This document shows positions 23,240 through 31,030 of a stretch of DNA of 64,000 nt, one piece after another (position 1 is the stretch's first letter; each line of letters opens with the position of its first letter). Made by a program: the position numbers and the translations under genes. Below the pieces are notes generated by a model. It was not told the DNA's origin and did no database searches. It saw only the letters and a list, made by a program, of their open reading frames with translations. The DNA comes from Kineococcus aurantiacus. GTDB taxonomy: Bacteria > Actinomycetota > Actinomycetes > Actinomycetales > Kineococcaceae. The stretch covers positions 1,736,001-1,800,000 of the forward strand of contig NZ_JACCBB010000001.1 in NCBI RefSeq assembly GCF_013409345.1, in the 5' to 3' direction.

Positions 23240-25744
23240 TCAGTCCTCGGTGGGGACGTCCCCGACGGGGACGGTCACCGGGAGGTCCTCCTGCGAGGTG
23301 CCCTCGAAGGTGAACTTCTGCTCCTGGCCCTCGCCCTCGGTGTCGACCGAGACGATCTGGCCGGGGCGCAGGTCGCCGAAGAGGATCTTCTCGGACAGGA
23401 CGTCCTCGATGTCGCGCTGGATGGTGCGGCGCAACGGGCGGGCGCCCAGGACCGGGTCGTAGCCCTTGGTCGCCAGCAGCACCTTGGCCGAGGGCGTGAG
23501 CTCGATGCCCATGTCCTTGTCCTTGAGGCGGTCGTCGACCCGCTTGATGAACAGGTCGACGATCTGGATGATCTCCTCCTGCGTCAGCTGCGGGAACACG
23601 ACGATGTCGTCGACGCGGTTGAGGAACTCGGGCCGGAAGTGCTGCTTGAGCTCCTCGTTGACCTTCGACTTCATCCGCTCGTAGTTCGTCAGCTGGGTCT
23701 GGGACCCGGCCGCGAACCCGGTGCCGACGCCCTTGGAGATGTCCCGGGTGCCGAGGTTCGTGGTCATGATGATCACGGTGTTCTTGAAGTCCACCTGGCG
23801 GCCCTGGGAGTCGGTCAGGCGACCGTCCTCGAGGATCTGCAGCAGCGAGTTGAAGATGTCCGGGTGGGCCTTCTCGACCTCGTCGAAGAGGACGACCGAG
23901 AACGGCTTGCGGCGCACCTTCTCCGTCAGCTGGCCACCCTCCTCGTACCCGACGTAGCCGGGGGGCGAGCCGAACAGCCGCGAGACGGTGTGCTTCTCGG
24001 AGAACTCGCTCATGTCGAGCTGGATGAGCGCGTCCTCCTCGCCGAAGAGGAACTCCGCGAGGGCCTTGGCGAGCTCGGTCTTCCCGACGCCGGTGGGGCC
24101 GGCGAAGATGAACGACCCGCCGGGGCGCTTGGGGTCCTTCAGACCCGCACGCGTGCGCCGGATGGCCTGCGACAGCGCCTTGATGGCGTCGTTCTGGCCG
24201 ATGACGCGCTTGTGCAGCTCATCCTCCATGTGGAGCAGCCGCGAGGACTCCTCCTCGGTCAGCCGGACGACCGGGATGCCGGTGGCGGTGGCCAGGACCT
24301 CCGCGATCAGCTCCTCGTCGACCTCGGCGACGACGTCCATGTCACCGGACTTCCACTGCTTCTCGCGCTCGCCCTTCTGCGCGAGGAGCTTCTTCTCCTT
24401 GTCGCGCAGGGAGGCCGCCTTCTCGAAGTCCTGCGCGTCGATCGCGCTCTCCTTCTCGCGGCGGACGTCGGCGATGCGCTCGTCGAACTCGCGCAGGTCC
24501 GGCGGTGCGGTCATGCGGCGGATGCGCAGTCGCGCGCCCGCCTCGTCGATGAGGTCGATCGCCTTGTCCGGCAGGTACCGGTCGTTGACGTAGCGGTCGG
24601 CCAGCGTCGCGGCGGCCACCAGCGCGGCGTCGGTGATCGAGACGCGGTGGTGCGCCTCGTACCGGTCGCGCAGACCCTTGAGGATCTCGATGGCGTGGGC
24701 GAGGTTGGGCTCGGGGACCTGGATCGGCTGGAAGCGCCGCTCGAGGGCCGGGTCCTTCTCGATGTGCTTGCGGAACTCGTCCAGGGTCGTGGCCCCGACG
24801 GTCTGCAGCTCACCGCGGGCCAGCATGGGCTTGAGGATGCTGGCGGCGTCGATGGCGCCCTCGGCGGCACCGGCCCCGACGAGGGTGTGGATCTCGTCGA
24901 TGAACAGGATGATGTCGCCGCGGGTGCGGATCTCCTTGAGGACCTTGCGCAGCCGCTCCTCGAAGTCACCGCGGTAGCGGGACCCGGCGACGAGGGCGCC
25001 GAGGTCGAGGGTGTAGATCTGCTTGTCCTTGAGGGTCTCGGGCACCTCGCCGCGCACGACGGCCTGCGCGAGGCCCTCGACGACGGCGGTCTTCCCGACA
25101 CCGGGCTCGCCGATGAGGATCGGGTTGTTCTTCGTGCGGCGCGAGAGGACCTGCATGACGCGCTCGATCTGCGGGTCGCGGCCGATGACCGGGTCCAGCT
25201 TGCCCTCGCGGGCGGCCTGGGTGAGGTTGCGGCCGAACTGGTCCAGCACGAGGGACCCGGACGGGGTGCCCTCCTGGGGACCGCCGGCGGTCGCGGGCTC
25301 CTTGCCCTGGTAGCCGGACAGCAGCTGGATGACCTGCTGACGCACCCGGTTGAGGTCGGCGCCGAGCTTGACGAGCACCTGGGCGGCGACGCCCTCGCCC
25401 TCGCGGATGAGGCCGAGCAGGATGTGCTCGGTCCCGATGTAGTTGTGCCCGAGCTGCAGCGCCTCGCGCAGCGACAGCTCGAGGACCTTCTTCGCGCGGG
25501 GGGTGAAGGGGATGTGCCCGGACGGGGCCTGCTGGCCCTGACCGATGATCTCCTGGACCTGCTCGCGGACCGCGTCCAAGGAGATGCCCAGCGACTCGAG
25601 GGCCTTGGCGGCGACGCCTTCGCCCTCGTGGATCAGGCCGAGCAGGATGTGCTCGGTCCCGATGTAGTTGTGGTTGAGCATCCGGGCCTCTTCCTGGGCC
25701 AGGACGACGACCCGTCGGGCGCGGTCGGTGAACCTCTCGAACAT
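23240..25744 (-). CDS. clpC: ATP-dependent Clp protease ATP-binding subunit ClpC
   Basis: An 834-residue HSP100/Clp AAA+ unfoldase that feeds substrates to ClpP. Two N-terminal repeats have [19 protein letters not shown] and [19 protein letters not shown] (about 24 and 100). The first AAA+ has Walker A GEPGVGKT (212-219), followed by a UVR-like middle helix ([19 protein letters not shown]) and the second AAA+ with [14 protein letters not shown] and [18 protein letters not shown]. Length is as in other actinobacterial ClpC1. ATG at 25744 with GAGGAG 6 bases upstream. Monocistronic between a terminator and citrate synthase. Confidence 0.98.
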   Translation of the reverse strand: MFERFTDRARRVVVLAQEEARMLNHNYIGTEHILLGLIHEGEGVAAKALESLGISLDAVREQVQEIIGQGQQAPSGHIPFTPRAKKVLELSLREALQLGHNYIGTEHILLGLIREGEGVAAQVLVKLGADLNRVRQQVIQLLSGYQGKEPATAGGPQEGTPSGSLVLDQFGRNLTQAAREGKLDPVIGRDPQIERVMQVLSRRTKNNPILIGEPGVGKTAVVEGLAQAVVRGEVPETLKDKQIYTLDLGALVAGSRYRGDFEERLRKVLKEIRTRGDIILFIDEIHTLVGAGAAEGAIDAASILKPMLARGELQTVGATTLDEFRKHIEKDPALERRFQPIQVPEPNLAHAIEILKGLRDRYEAHHRVSITDAALVAAATLADRYVNDRYLPDKAIDLIDEAGARLRIRRMTAPPDLREFDERIADVRREKESAIDAQDFEKAASLRDKEKKLLAQKGEREKQWKSGDMDVVAEVDEELIAEVLATATGIPVVRLTEEESSRLLHMEDELHKRVIGQNDAIKALSQAIRRTRAGLKDPKRPGGSFIFAGPTGVGKTELAKALAEFLFGEEDALIQLDMSEFSEKHTVSRLFGSPPGYVGYEEGGQLTEKVRRKPFSVVLFDEVEKAHPDIFNSLLQILEDGRLTDSQGRQVDFKNTVIIMTTNLGTRDISKGVGTGFAAGSQTQLTNYERMKSKVNEELKQHFRPEFLNRVDDIVVFPQLTQEEIIQIVDLFIKRVDDRLKDKDMGIELTPSAKVLLATKGYDPVLGARPLRRTIQRDIEDVLSEKILFGDLRPGQIVSVDTEGEGQEQKFTFEGTSQEDLPVTVPVGDVPTED

Positions 25745-25811
25745 GCGGCGCTCCTCGCGGGTGGTCGAGTCCGGGGTGCACGGGGGGTCATCCCCCGACC
25801 GGACCATTCCG

Positions 25812-25817
25812 ATGCTA
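25812..25817 (-). promoter_or_regulatory. Possible -10 element of clpC
   Basis: TAGCAT on the minus strand lies 67 bases upstream of the clpC ATG; the -35 region 17 bases further is poor (GTGAGA). Confidence 0.35.
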
Positions 25818-25930
25818 GTCCCGAGCCCCGACACTCTCACTCCCACCAGCGTCGCCGCAGTGGTCGTGAGCCGATCGTGACCCGGTTGTCCTGACCAACC
25901 TGCGCCTCCGGCGTGCTGTTCCGCCACTTC

Positions 25931-25948
25931 GTTCGCCGTCGGCGCAAC
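25931..25948. promoter_or_regulatory. ClgR-like palindrome upstream of clpC
   Basis: GTTCGCCGTCGGCGCAAC contains, on the minus strand, CGCCGACGGCGAAC, which fits the core of the ClgR motif (CGCYNANRGCGWWS as known from corynebacteria). ClgR activates clp genes in actinobacteria. It lies about 115 bases upstream of the possible -10, rather far, so confidence is low. Confidence 0.3.
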
Positions 25949-25951
25949 GGC

Positions 25952-27091
25952 TCAGGTCCGCTCCCGCGCGGCCGGGGGGGCCGGCCGGCGGCCCGGCTCG
26001 GGGCCCACGTAGCGGGCCGAGGGCCGGATGATCCGGGGGTCGGTCGCCTGCTCCAGCACGTTCGCGGTCCACCCCACGACCCGGCTGGTGGCGAACGTGG
26101 GGGTGAACAGGGCCGGCTCCAGCCCGCACAGCGACATGACGACGCCGGCGTAGTACTCGACGTTGGCGTGCAGCGCCCGGCCCGGCTTGAGCTCGGCCAG
26201 CGTCCGCACCACGCGCCGCTCGACCTCGACGGCCAGGTCGACCAGGGGCCCGCCGAGCTCCAGGGCGGTCTCGCGCAGCAGCACCGACCGCGGGTCCTCC
26301 GTCCGGTAGACGGCGTGCCCGAAGCCCATGACGCGCCCGCCGGCGGCGAGCTGGGCGCGCACCCAGCCCTCGGCCCGGTCCGGGGTGCCGATCTCCTCCA
26401 GGGCCGCCAGCGCCCGGTCGGGGGCCCCGCCGTGCAGGGGGCCGGAGAACGCCCCGAGCGCGGCGACGACGGCGGCGGGCACGTCGGCGCCGGTGGAGGC
26501 CACGACGCGCGCGGTGAACGTGGAGGCGTTGAAGCCGTGGTCGACGGTGGCGACGAGGTAGCGGCGCAGCGCGTCGGCGTGCCGGGGGTCGGCCTCGGTG
26601 CCGTGCAGCAGCCACAGCCAGTGCGCGGCGGCGTCGAGGTCGTCGCGGGGCGCCACGGGCGGCAGGCCGCGGCGGTGCCGGTGCAGGGCGGCCAGCACGG
26701 TGGGGGTCAGGGCGCACACGCGCAGCGCGTCCGCGGCCCGCTCGGCGGGGTCGGCGTCGTAGACGGGCCGCGCGCCGGGCAGCGCGGACAGCGCCGTCCG
26801 CAGCCCGGCCAGCGGCGGCAGCGGGGCCAGGGCCGGCAGCAGGGCGGTCAGCTCCGCGGGCAGGGCGCGGGCGGCGGCGACCTCGGCGCGGAAGGCGGCC
26901 AGCTCGGGGGGCGAGGGCAGCCGGCCGCGGTGCAGCAGGTGCCAGACGTCCTCGACCGTGCGCGTGCGGGCCAGGTCGACGGCCGAGTGCTGCCGGTAGT
27001 GGAAGAACCCCTCCTCGCCCCGGACGTCGCCGAGCTCGGTGGTCGTGACGACCACGCCCTTCAGCCCCGGGGGCACCTGCGTGTCGGTCAT
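25952..27091 (-). CDS. Citrate synthase (short actinobacterial type)
   Basis: A 379-residue citrate synthase-fold enzyme joining acetyl-CoA (or propionyl-CoA) to oxaloacetate. Active-site segments are GPLHGGA (His), GFGHAVYRTEDPR (His and Arg) and HANVEYYAGVV, where the position usually filled by Asp (NVD in most citrate synthases) is Glu; FTPTFATSRVVGW closes the core. The Glu may be normal for this subfamily. Start: ATG at 27091, with TTGACC-N17-GACGCT six bases upstream and no Shine-Dalgarno, pointing to a leaderless mRNA. Divergent from a HTH-fused citrate synthase. Confidence 0.88.
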   Translation of the reverse strand: MTDTQVPPGLKGVVVTTTELGDVRGEEGFFHYRQHSAVDLARTRTVEDVWHLLHRGRLPSPPELAAFRAEVAAARALPAELTALLPALAPLPPLAGLRTALSALPGARPVYDADPAERAADALRVCALTPTVLAALHRHRRGLPPVAPRDDLDAAAHWLWLLHGTEADPRHADALRRYLVATVDHGFNASTFTARVVASTGADVPAAVVAALGAFSGPLHGGAPDRALAALEEIGTPDRAEGWVRAQLAAGGRVMGFGHAVYRTEDPRSVLLRETALELGGPLVDLAVEVERRVVRTLAELKPGRALHANVEYYAGVVMSLCGLEPALFTPTFATSRVVGWTANVLEQATDPRIIRPSARYVGPEPGRRPAPPAARERT

Positions 27092-27097
27092 CACCGC

Positions 27098-27126
27098 AGC
27101 GTCCGCGGGTTGACGGGGCCGGTCAA
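27098..27126 (-). promoter_or_regulatory. Promoter of the short citrate synthase gene
   Basis: On the minus strand -35 TTGACC (27121-27126), a 17-base spacer and -10 GACGCT (27098-27103) precede the ATG at 27091 by 6 bases. Confidence 0.6.
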
Positions 27127-27138
27127 CGTTGATCGGAT
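27110..27138 (+). promoter_or_regulatory. Promoter of the HTH-citrate synthase gene
   Basis: -35 TTGACG (27110-27115), a 17-base spacer and -10 TCGGAT (27133-27138) lie 5 bases before the GTG at 27144. It runs back-to-back with the opposite promoter; the two -35 elements form the inverted pair GTTGAC/GTCAAC. Confidence 0.5.
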
Positions 27139-27142
27139 CAAC
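27128..27142. promoter_or_regulatory. Perfect palindrome in the citrate synthase divergent promoter (operator candidate)
   Basis: GTTGATC-G-GATCAAC is a perfect 7-1-7 palindrome covering the -10 of the HTH-citrate synthase gene and adjoining the -35 of the opposite promoter. The HTH protein encoded next to it is the obvious candidate binder. Confidence 0.5.
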
Positions 27143-27143
27143 C

Positions 27144-28235
27144 GTGGACGAGATCCCCACGGCCGAGGCCGCGCACCGGCTGGGCGTGAAGACGGCGACG
27201 CTGTACGCCTACGTCAGCCGCGGTCTGCTGACCCCGCGCCGGACCGCGGCGGGCAGCCTGTTCGACGCCGGGCAGGTCGCGGCGCTCGCCCGCCGCGGCC
27301 GCGACCGACCGTCGGGGGCCGTGGAGACGGTGCGCAGCGGCCTGACGTCGCTGGACGGGGACCGGCTGCGCTACCGGGGCCGCGACGCCGTGGAGCTGAG
27401 CCGGACGGCCTCGTTCGAGGAGGTGGCGCGGCTGCTGTGGACGGGCACCGCGGTCGCGGGCGCCCTCGCCCGCGACGAGGAGCTGACCGCCGGGGTGGCC
27501 GCCGTCGTGGGCGGGCTGCCGCCGCGGGTCCGGCCACCGGCCCGGCTGCGGGTGGCGGTCGCGGTGGCCGGCGCGCTGCGTCCCGCCTCGGCCGGGGCCG
27601 ACCCCGAGCCGCTGCTGGCGGCCGTGCTGGGCGTCACGACGACGGTCGCCGACGCGGTGGACGCCACCCTGGGCTCCCCCGGCGGCTGGGGCCCGGCGCT
27701 GGTCCTGCTCGCCGACCACGGCCTGGCGGTCTCCACGGTGGCGGCGCGGGTCGCGGCCAGCGCGCGGGCCCCGCTGTCCTCGGTCCTGTCGGCGGCCCTG
27801 GGCGCGGCGGACGGCCCGCTGCACGCCAGCGCCAGCACCGCGGCGCACCGGTTCCTGGAGCAGGCGCTGGCCGACGGGCCGGCGCGCGCGGTCGCCGAGC
27901 GGCGCCGCAGCCAGGAGCGGCCGCCGGGGTTCGGCCACGTCCTGTACGCCGCGCGCGACCCCCGGGCCGAGGAGCTGCTCGGTGCCCTGCCGCCGGGCCC
28001 GGTGGCGGACGTGGTGCCGCCGCTGGTGGAGCAGGTGGTCCGCGCCCACGGGGCGGCGGCCTTCCCGAACGTCGACCTGGGGCTGGCGGCGCACGCCCTG
28101 GCGCACGGGCTGGCGGCCGACGCCGGGGAGTTCGTCTTCGAGGTGGCCCGCACGGCGGGCTGGGTGGCGCACGCCCTGGAGGAGTACCGGGCGCCGGGGC
28201 TGCGGTTCCGCGTCCGGGGCCTGCACGGGCAGTGA
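27144..28235 (+). CDS. Citrate synthase fused to an N-terminal helix-turn-helix domain
   Basis: A 363-residue protein. Residues about 1-50 are a MerR/excisionase-like HTH: IPTAEAAHRLGVKTATLYAY, VSRGLLTPRRT, SLFDAGQVAALARRG. The rest is a citrate synthase fold, divergent but with the catalytic set visible: GPLHASAS (His), GFGHVLYAARDPR (His and Arg), AFPNVDLGLA (Asp) and HALEEYRAPGLRFR (C-terminal Arg). It may be a sensor-regulator, an enzyme or both. Start: GTG at 27144; a TTG at 27129 was rejected because it lies inside the operator-like palindrome. Divergent from the other citrate synthase. Confidence 0.85.
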   Translation: MDEIPTAEAAHRLGVKTATLYAYVSRGLLTPRRTAAGSLFDAGQVAALARRGRDRPSGAVETVRSGLTSLDGDRLRYRGRDAVELSRTASFEEVARLLWTGTAVAGALARDEELTAGVAAVVGGLPPRVRPPARLRVAVAVAGALRPASAGADPEPLLAAVLGVTTTVADAVDATLGSPGGWGPALVLLADHGLAVSTVAARVAASARAPLSSVLSAALGAADGPLHASASTAAHRFLEQALADGPARAVAERRRSQERPPGFGHVLYAARDPRAEELLGALPPGPVADVVPPLVEQVVRAHGAAAFPNVDLGLAAHALAHGLAADAGEFVFEVARTAGWVAHALEEYRAPGLRFRVRGLHGQ

Positions 28236-28284
28236 CCACCGGGACGACCCGCCGGCCGGTCCGGCCGGCGGGTCGTCCCGGTGG
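28236..28284. terminator. Bidirectional terminator between HTH-citrate synthase and ABC permease genes
   Basis: A perfect 24+24-base inverted repeat around one T starts CCACCGGGACGACCCGCC directly after the stop at 28235. The convergent permease gene ends at 28311. Confidence 0.85.
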
Positions 28285-28310
28285 CCGGGCCCGCCGCCCG
28301 GCCGGGTCGC

Positions 28311-29141
28311 TCAGACGTCGCGCGTGCGCAGCGCCAGCGCGGCGAGCGCGCCGAGGCCGACGACCCACAGGGCGAAGACCGCGACCCCCGGACCGTTGTC
28401 CAGGTACCCCGGGACCGGGTCGAGGCTGCCCAGGTTCATGACGCTGTTGGTGAGGAAGAACTTGTTGATCTCCTCCCCGCCCCAGGAGTCGGGGATCAGG
28501 CCGAGCAGGTTGGGCACGATGAACAGGGCCGCGACGACCGTGACGATCGCCCCCGCCGGGTTGCGCAGCAGCGCACCGACGGCGAGCCCGACGAGGGAGA
28601 CGCCGACGAGGGTGAGGACGGTCCCGGCCAGGGCCCGCAGCACGTGGTCGTCACCCAGGGAGATCCCGAAGCCGCGGGTGTCCAGGACGGCCTGGCCGAG
28701 GAGGAAGGCCACGAGGACGGCCACGCCCTGCAGCACCAGGACGTTCACCGCCAGCACGACGGCCTTGGCCAGCAGCACCCCCACCCGGCCCGGGGCCGCG
28801 GCGAAGGAGGTGCGGATCATCCCGGTGGAGAACTCCCCGGCGATGAGGATGACCCCGACGGCCGCCACGACGAGCGAGGCGAACTGCGCGCCCATCATGC
28901 TGAAGGTGAAGGGGTCCACACCCGCCTCGGCGGCCGCGGCCCCGCCGGAGCTGAGCGCCGAGCGGGCCGCGAGGGAGAACAGGACGCCGAGGCCGACGGT
29001 GGCCACGACCGAGGCCAGCATCGTGATGACGACGGAGCGGACGCTCCAGAACTTGATCCACTCCGAGCGCAGGAGACCGGCGGGGGTCACCCGCCGCTCG
29101 ACGGGGCGGAACGGCTGGACCTGGACGGTCGCGGCGCTCAT
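28311..29141 (-). CDS. ABC transporter permease (ABC-2 type)
   Basis: A 276-residue membrane protein with six helices (for example VVITMLASVVATVGLGVLFS, FASLVVAAVGVILIAGEF, VLLAKAVVLAVNVLVLQGVA) and the ABC-2 signature GEFSTGMIRTSFAAAPGR in the first loop. Partner of the ATPase encoded upstream, overlapping by 4 bases (ATGA). Such pairs export peptides, lipids or antibiotics in Gram-positive bacteria; the cargo is unknown. Start: ATG at 29141. The permease is followed by a long bidirectional terminator. Confidence 0.9.
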   Translation of the reverse strand: MSAATVQVQPFRPVERRVTPAGLLRSEWIKFWSVRSVVITMLASVVATVGLGVLFSLAARSALSSGGAAAAEAGVDPFTFSMMGAQFASLVVAAVGVILIAGEFSTGMIRTSFAAAPGRVGVLLAKAVVLAVNVLVLQGVAVLVAFLLGQAVLDTRGFGISLGDDHVLRALAGTVLTLVGVSLVGLAVGALLRNPAGAIVTVVAALFIVPNLLGLIPDSWGGEEINKFFLTNSVMNLGSLDPVPGYLDNGPGVAVFALWVVGLGALAALALRTRDV

Positions 29142-30109
29142 CGGGCGACCTCCTCTCGCACGGGGGTCGCGGGTTCGGGGACGACGACGGGGGGCTGGTC
29201 CCCGCCGCGGTGGGCCTGGTACTCGACGGCGTTCGCGGTGAGCTCCATGAAGGCCTCCTCCAGGGACGCCTTGACGGTGGTGAGCTCGTGCAGGGCGACG
29301 CCGCGGCGGGCGGCGGCGTCCCCGATGCGCTCGGCGGACAGGTCCCGCACGTCGAAGCTGCCGTCCTCGCGGGGCGCCAGGGTGCCGCCCTCGGCGGTGA
29401 CGAGCTCGCGCAGCTGCTCCACCTGCGGGGAGCGGACCGTGACGCCGCGCGGCTGCACGCGGTCGACGAACGCCTTGACGCTCTCGTCGGCGATGAGCCG
29501 GCCCTTGCCGATGACGACGAGGTGCTCGGCGGTCAGCGCCATCTCGCTCATGAGGTGCGAGGACACGAAGACCGCGCGCCCCTGCCGGGCGAGCTCCTTC
29601 ATGAGGTTGCGGATCCACAGGATGCCGTCGGGGTCGAGGCCGTTGACGGGCTCGTCGAACATGACGGTCGCGGGGTCGCCGAGCAGCGCCGAGGCGATGC
29701 CGAGGCGCTGGCCCATGCCGAGGGAGAACCCGCCGGCGCGCTTGCGGGCGACCTCGCCCAGACCGACGAGGTCGACGACCTCGTGCACGCGGGAGGCGGG
29801 GATGCCCGCGGTGGCGGCCATCGCCTGCAGGTGCCGGTAGGCCGAGCGGCCGGTGTGGACGGCCTTGGCGTCCAGCAGCGCCCCGACGGTGGACAGCGGG
29901 GCCCGGTGGGCGGAGAACGGCTTGCCGTCGACCAGCACCTGCCCCGCGGTCGGCCGGTCGAGGCCGACGATCATCCGCATCGTCGTGGACTTGCCGGACC
30001 CGTTGGGCCCGAGGAACCCGGTGACGATGCCCGGGCGCACGGTGAAGCTGAGGTCGTGCACGGCCACCTTCTTGCCGTAGACCTTGCGCAGGCCGACCGC
30101 CTCGATCAT
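29138..30109 (-). CDS. ABC transporter ATP-binding protein
   Basis: A 323-residue DRA/CcmA-type ATPase: GFLGPNGSGKSTTMRMI is Walker A, GGFSLGMGQRLGIASALLG the LSGGQ-like signature (here SLGMGQ), VMFDEPVNGLDP Walker B and VFVSSHLMSEM the H-loop. SLGMGQRLGIA is the form seen in lantibiotic- and drug-export ATPases. A C-terminal extension of about 100 residues ends in a Pro/Val-rich tail. ATG at 30109 with GAGAGG 6 bases upstream. Same strand as lsr2 but separated by a terminator. Confidence 0.93.
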   Translation of the reverse strand: MIEAVGLRKVYGKKVAVHDLSFTVRPGIVTGFLGPNGSGKSTTMRMIVGLDRPTAGQVLVDGKPFSAHRAPLSTVGALLDAKAVHTGRSAYRHLQAMAATAGIPASRVHEVVDLVGLGEVARKRAGGFSLGMGQRLGIASALLGDPATVMFDEPVNGLDPDGILWIRNLMKELARQGRAVFVSSHLMSEMALTAEHLVVIGKGRLIADESVKAFVDRVQPRGVTVRSPQVEQLRELVTAEGGTLAPREDGSFDVRDLSAERIGDAAARRGVALHELTTVKASLEEAFMELTANAVEYQAHRGGDQPPVVVPEPATPVREEVAR

Positions 30110-30296
30110 GAGGAGCCTCTCGGTGAGTGGTGGGAGGAGCGGGATCGGGAGCGCCGCGCGGCCACCGGGGGTGGCCGCCGCAGCGGGACGGCCCGATCCT
30201 CACGCACCGTCACCGAGGGCCGCATCAGCCGTTGGGCGCACCCGGTGTCCGCAGGAGGGATGGTCCCCACCCCCCGCGGGGCACCGGCAGGACGAC

Positions 30297-30332
30297 GCAG
30301 GGCCCGACCACCGGGTGGTGGTCGGGCCCTGC
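30297..30332 (-). terminator. Terminator hairpin of lsr2
   Basis: GCAGGGCCCGACCACC pairs with GGTGGTCGGGCCCTGC around a 4-base loop, 14 bases beyond the lsr2 stop codon. The remaining bases between it and the ABC ATPase gene (30110-30296) show no further feature I can support. Confidence 0.75.
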
Positions 30333-30346
30333 GGGGTGGACGGGCG

Positions 30347-30700
30347 TCAGTGCGCGGCGTCGAAGGCCTGCAGCACCTCGGCGGAGATGCGGCCGCGGTC
30401 GGAGACCGTGTAGCCGTTCTCGCGGGCCCAGGTGCGGACCTCGCCGGTGTCGCGCTCGGAGCCGCCGGCGGACTTGGCGGCCGGGCGGGGAGCGGCGGCG
30501 GCCTTGCGGCCGGACCCGGCGCGACCGCCGACCCGGCGGGCGTGCCCGACCCACGGCGCGAAGGCCTCGCGCAGGGCGGCGGCGTGCTCGTCGGAGAGGT
30601 CGATCTCGTAGTTGACCCCGTCGAGGGAGAAGGTCACCGTCTCGGTGGCCTCACCGTCGTCGATGTCGTCGACGAGGAGGACCTGGACCTTCTGCGCCAT
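30347..30700 (-). CDS. lsr2: Nucleoid-associated xenogeneic silencer Lsr2
   Basis: A 117-residue histone-like protein that binds AT-rich DNA in the minor groove and silences horizontally acquired genes. N-terminal dimerisation domain MAQKVQVLLVDDIDDGEA...TVTFSLDGVNYEIDLS; basic Ala/Pro-rich linker; C-terminal DNA-binding domain VRTWARENGYTVSDRGRIS with the RGR hook at 102-104. ATG at 30700 with AAAGGAAAG upstream. The 121 bases upstream (30701-30821), including a run near 30785-30810, are AT-richer than the surroundings, which would suit autoregulation by Lsr2. Confidence 0.96.
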   Translation of the reverse strand: MAQKVQVLLVDDIDDGEATETVTFSLDGVNYEIDLSDEHAAALREAFAPWVGHARRVGGRAGSGRKAAAAPRPAAKSAGGSERDTGEVRTWARENGYTVSDRGRISAEVLQAFDAAH

Positions 30701-30821
30701 GGCCGGCTTTCCTTTCGAACAAAGTGGACGACCGACCGCTGGTGCGCCGGACGAAGAACACTCTGTCGCATTCATGAGCGCCGGGTCAAATCACCGGAGA
30801 AAGCGAAAACCGTGTCGCGCC

Positions 30822-30989
30822 TCAGGAAGCCCGGTCCTTCGGCGCGCTTTCCCCGGCGGCCCGCCGCTCGGCGCGCGCGCGGGCCGCCGCGGCCCGTTCC
30901 CGGCGGTCGGCGTGCAGGATCGAGCGCATCAGCAGCACGAAGAGCACGGCCAGGCCGGCCGAGGGCAGGAGCGCGGCGAGGTATTCCAC
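30822..30989 (-). CDS. Small single-pass membrane protein of the lysS-lsr2 region
   Basis: A 55-residue protein: one hydrophobic helix (MEYLAALLPSAGLAVLFVLL) then a charged tail [21 protein letters not shown]. Small proteins of this layout are recalled between lysS and lsr2 in other actinobacteria; function unknown. GTG at 30989 has both GGAGGG directly upstream and TACCCT six bases away, so it could be translated as a leaderless message. It lies 41 bases downstream of lysS and is probably a separate transcript. Confidence 0.65.
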   Translation of the reverse strand: MEYLAALLPSAGLAVLFVLLMRSILHADRRERAAAARARAERRAAGESAPKDRAS

Positions 30990-30995
30990 CCCTCC

Positions 30996-31001
30996 AGGGT
31001 A
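30996..31001 (-). promoter_or_regulatory. -10 element of a probable leaderless transcript (small membrane protein)
   Basis: TACCCT on the minus strand is followed by GGAGGG (6 bases) and the GTG at 30989. Confidence 0.5.
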
Positions 31002-31030
31002 CGTCGCCGCCGCCCGCCCCGCGGCGCGCC

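Noticed and set aside
25745-25927. Upstream extension of clpC to an 895-residue protein
   Set aside because: The extension has no similarity to Clp N-termini, while ATG at 25744 has a good ribosome-binding site and starts with the family sequence [11 protein letters not shown].
27109-27127. GTTGAC-N7-GTCAAC as a second operator
   Set aside because: It is explained by the two back-to-back -35 hexamers (TTGACG and TTGACC); only the palindrome at 27128-27142 needs another explanation.
27129-27143. TTG start that would lengthen the HTH-citrate synthase by five residues
   Set aside because: The codon falls inside the perfect palindrome and the -10, and the added residues are not part of the HTH fold.
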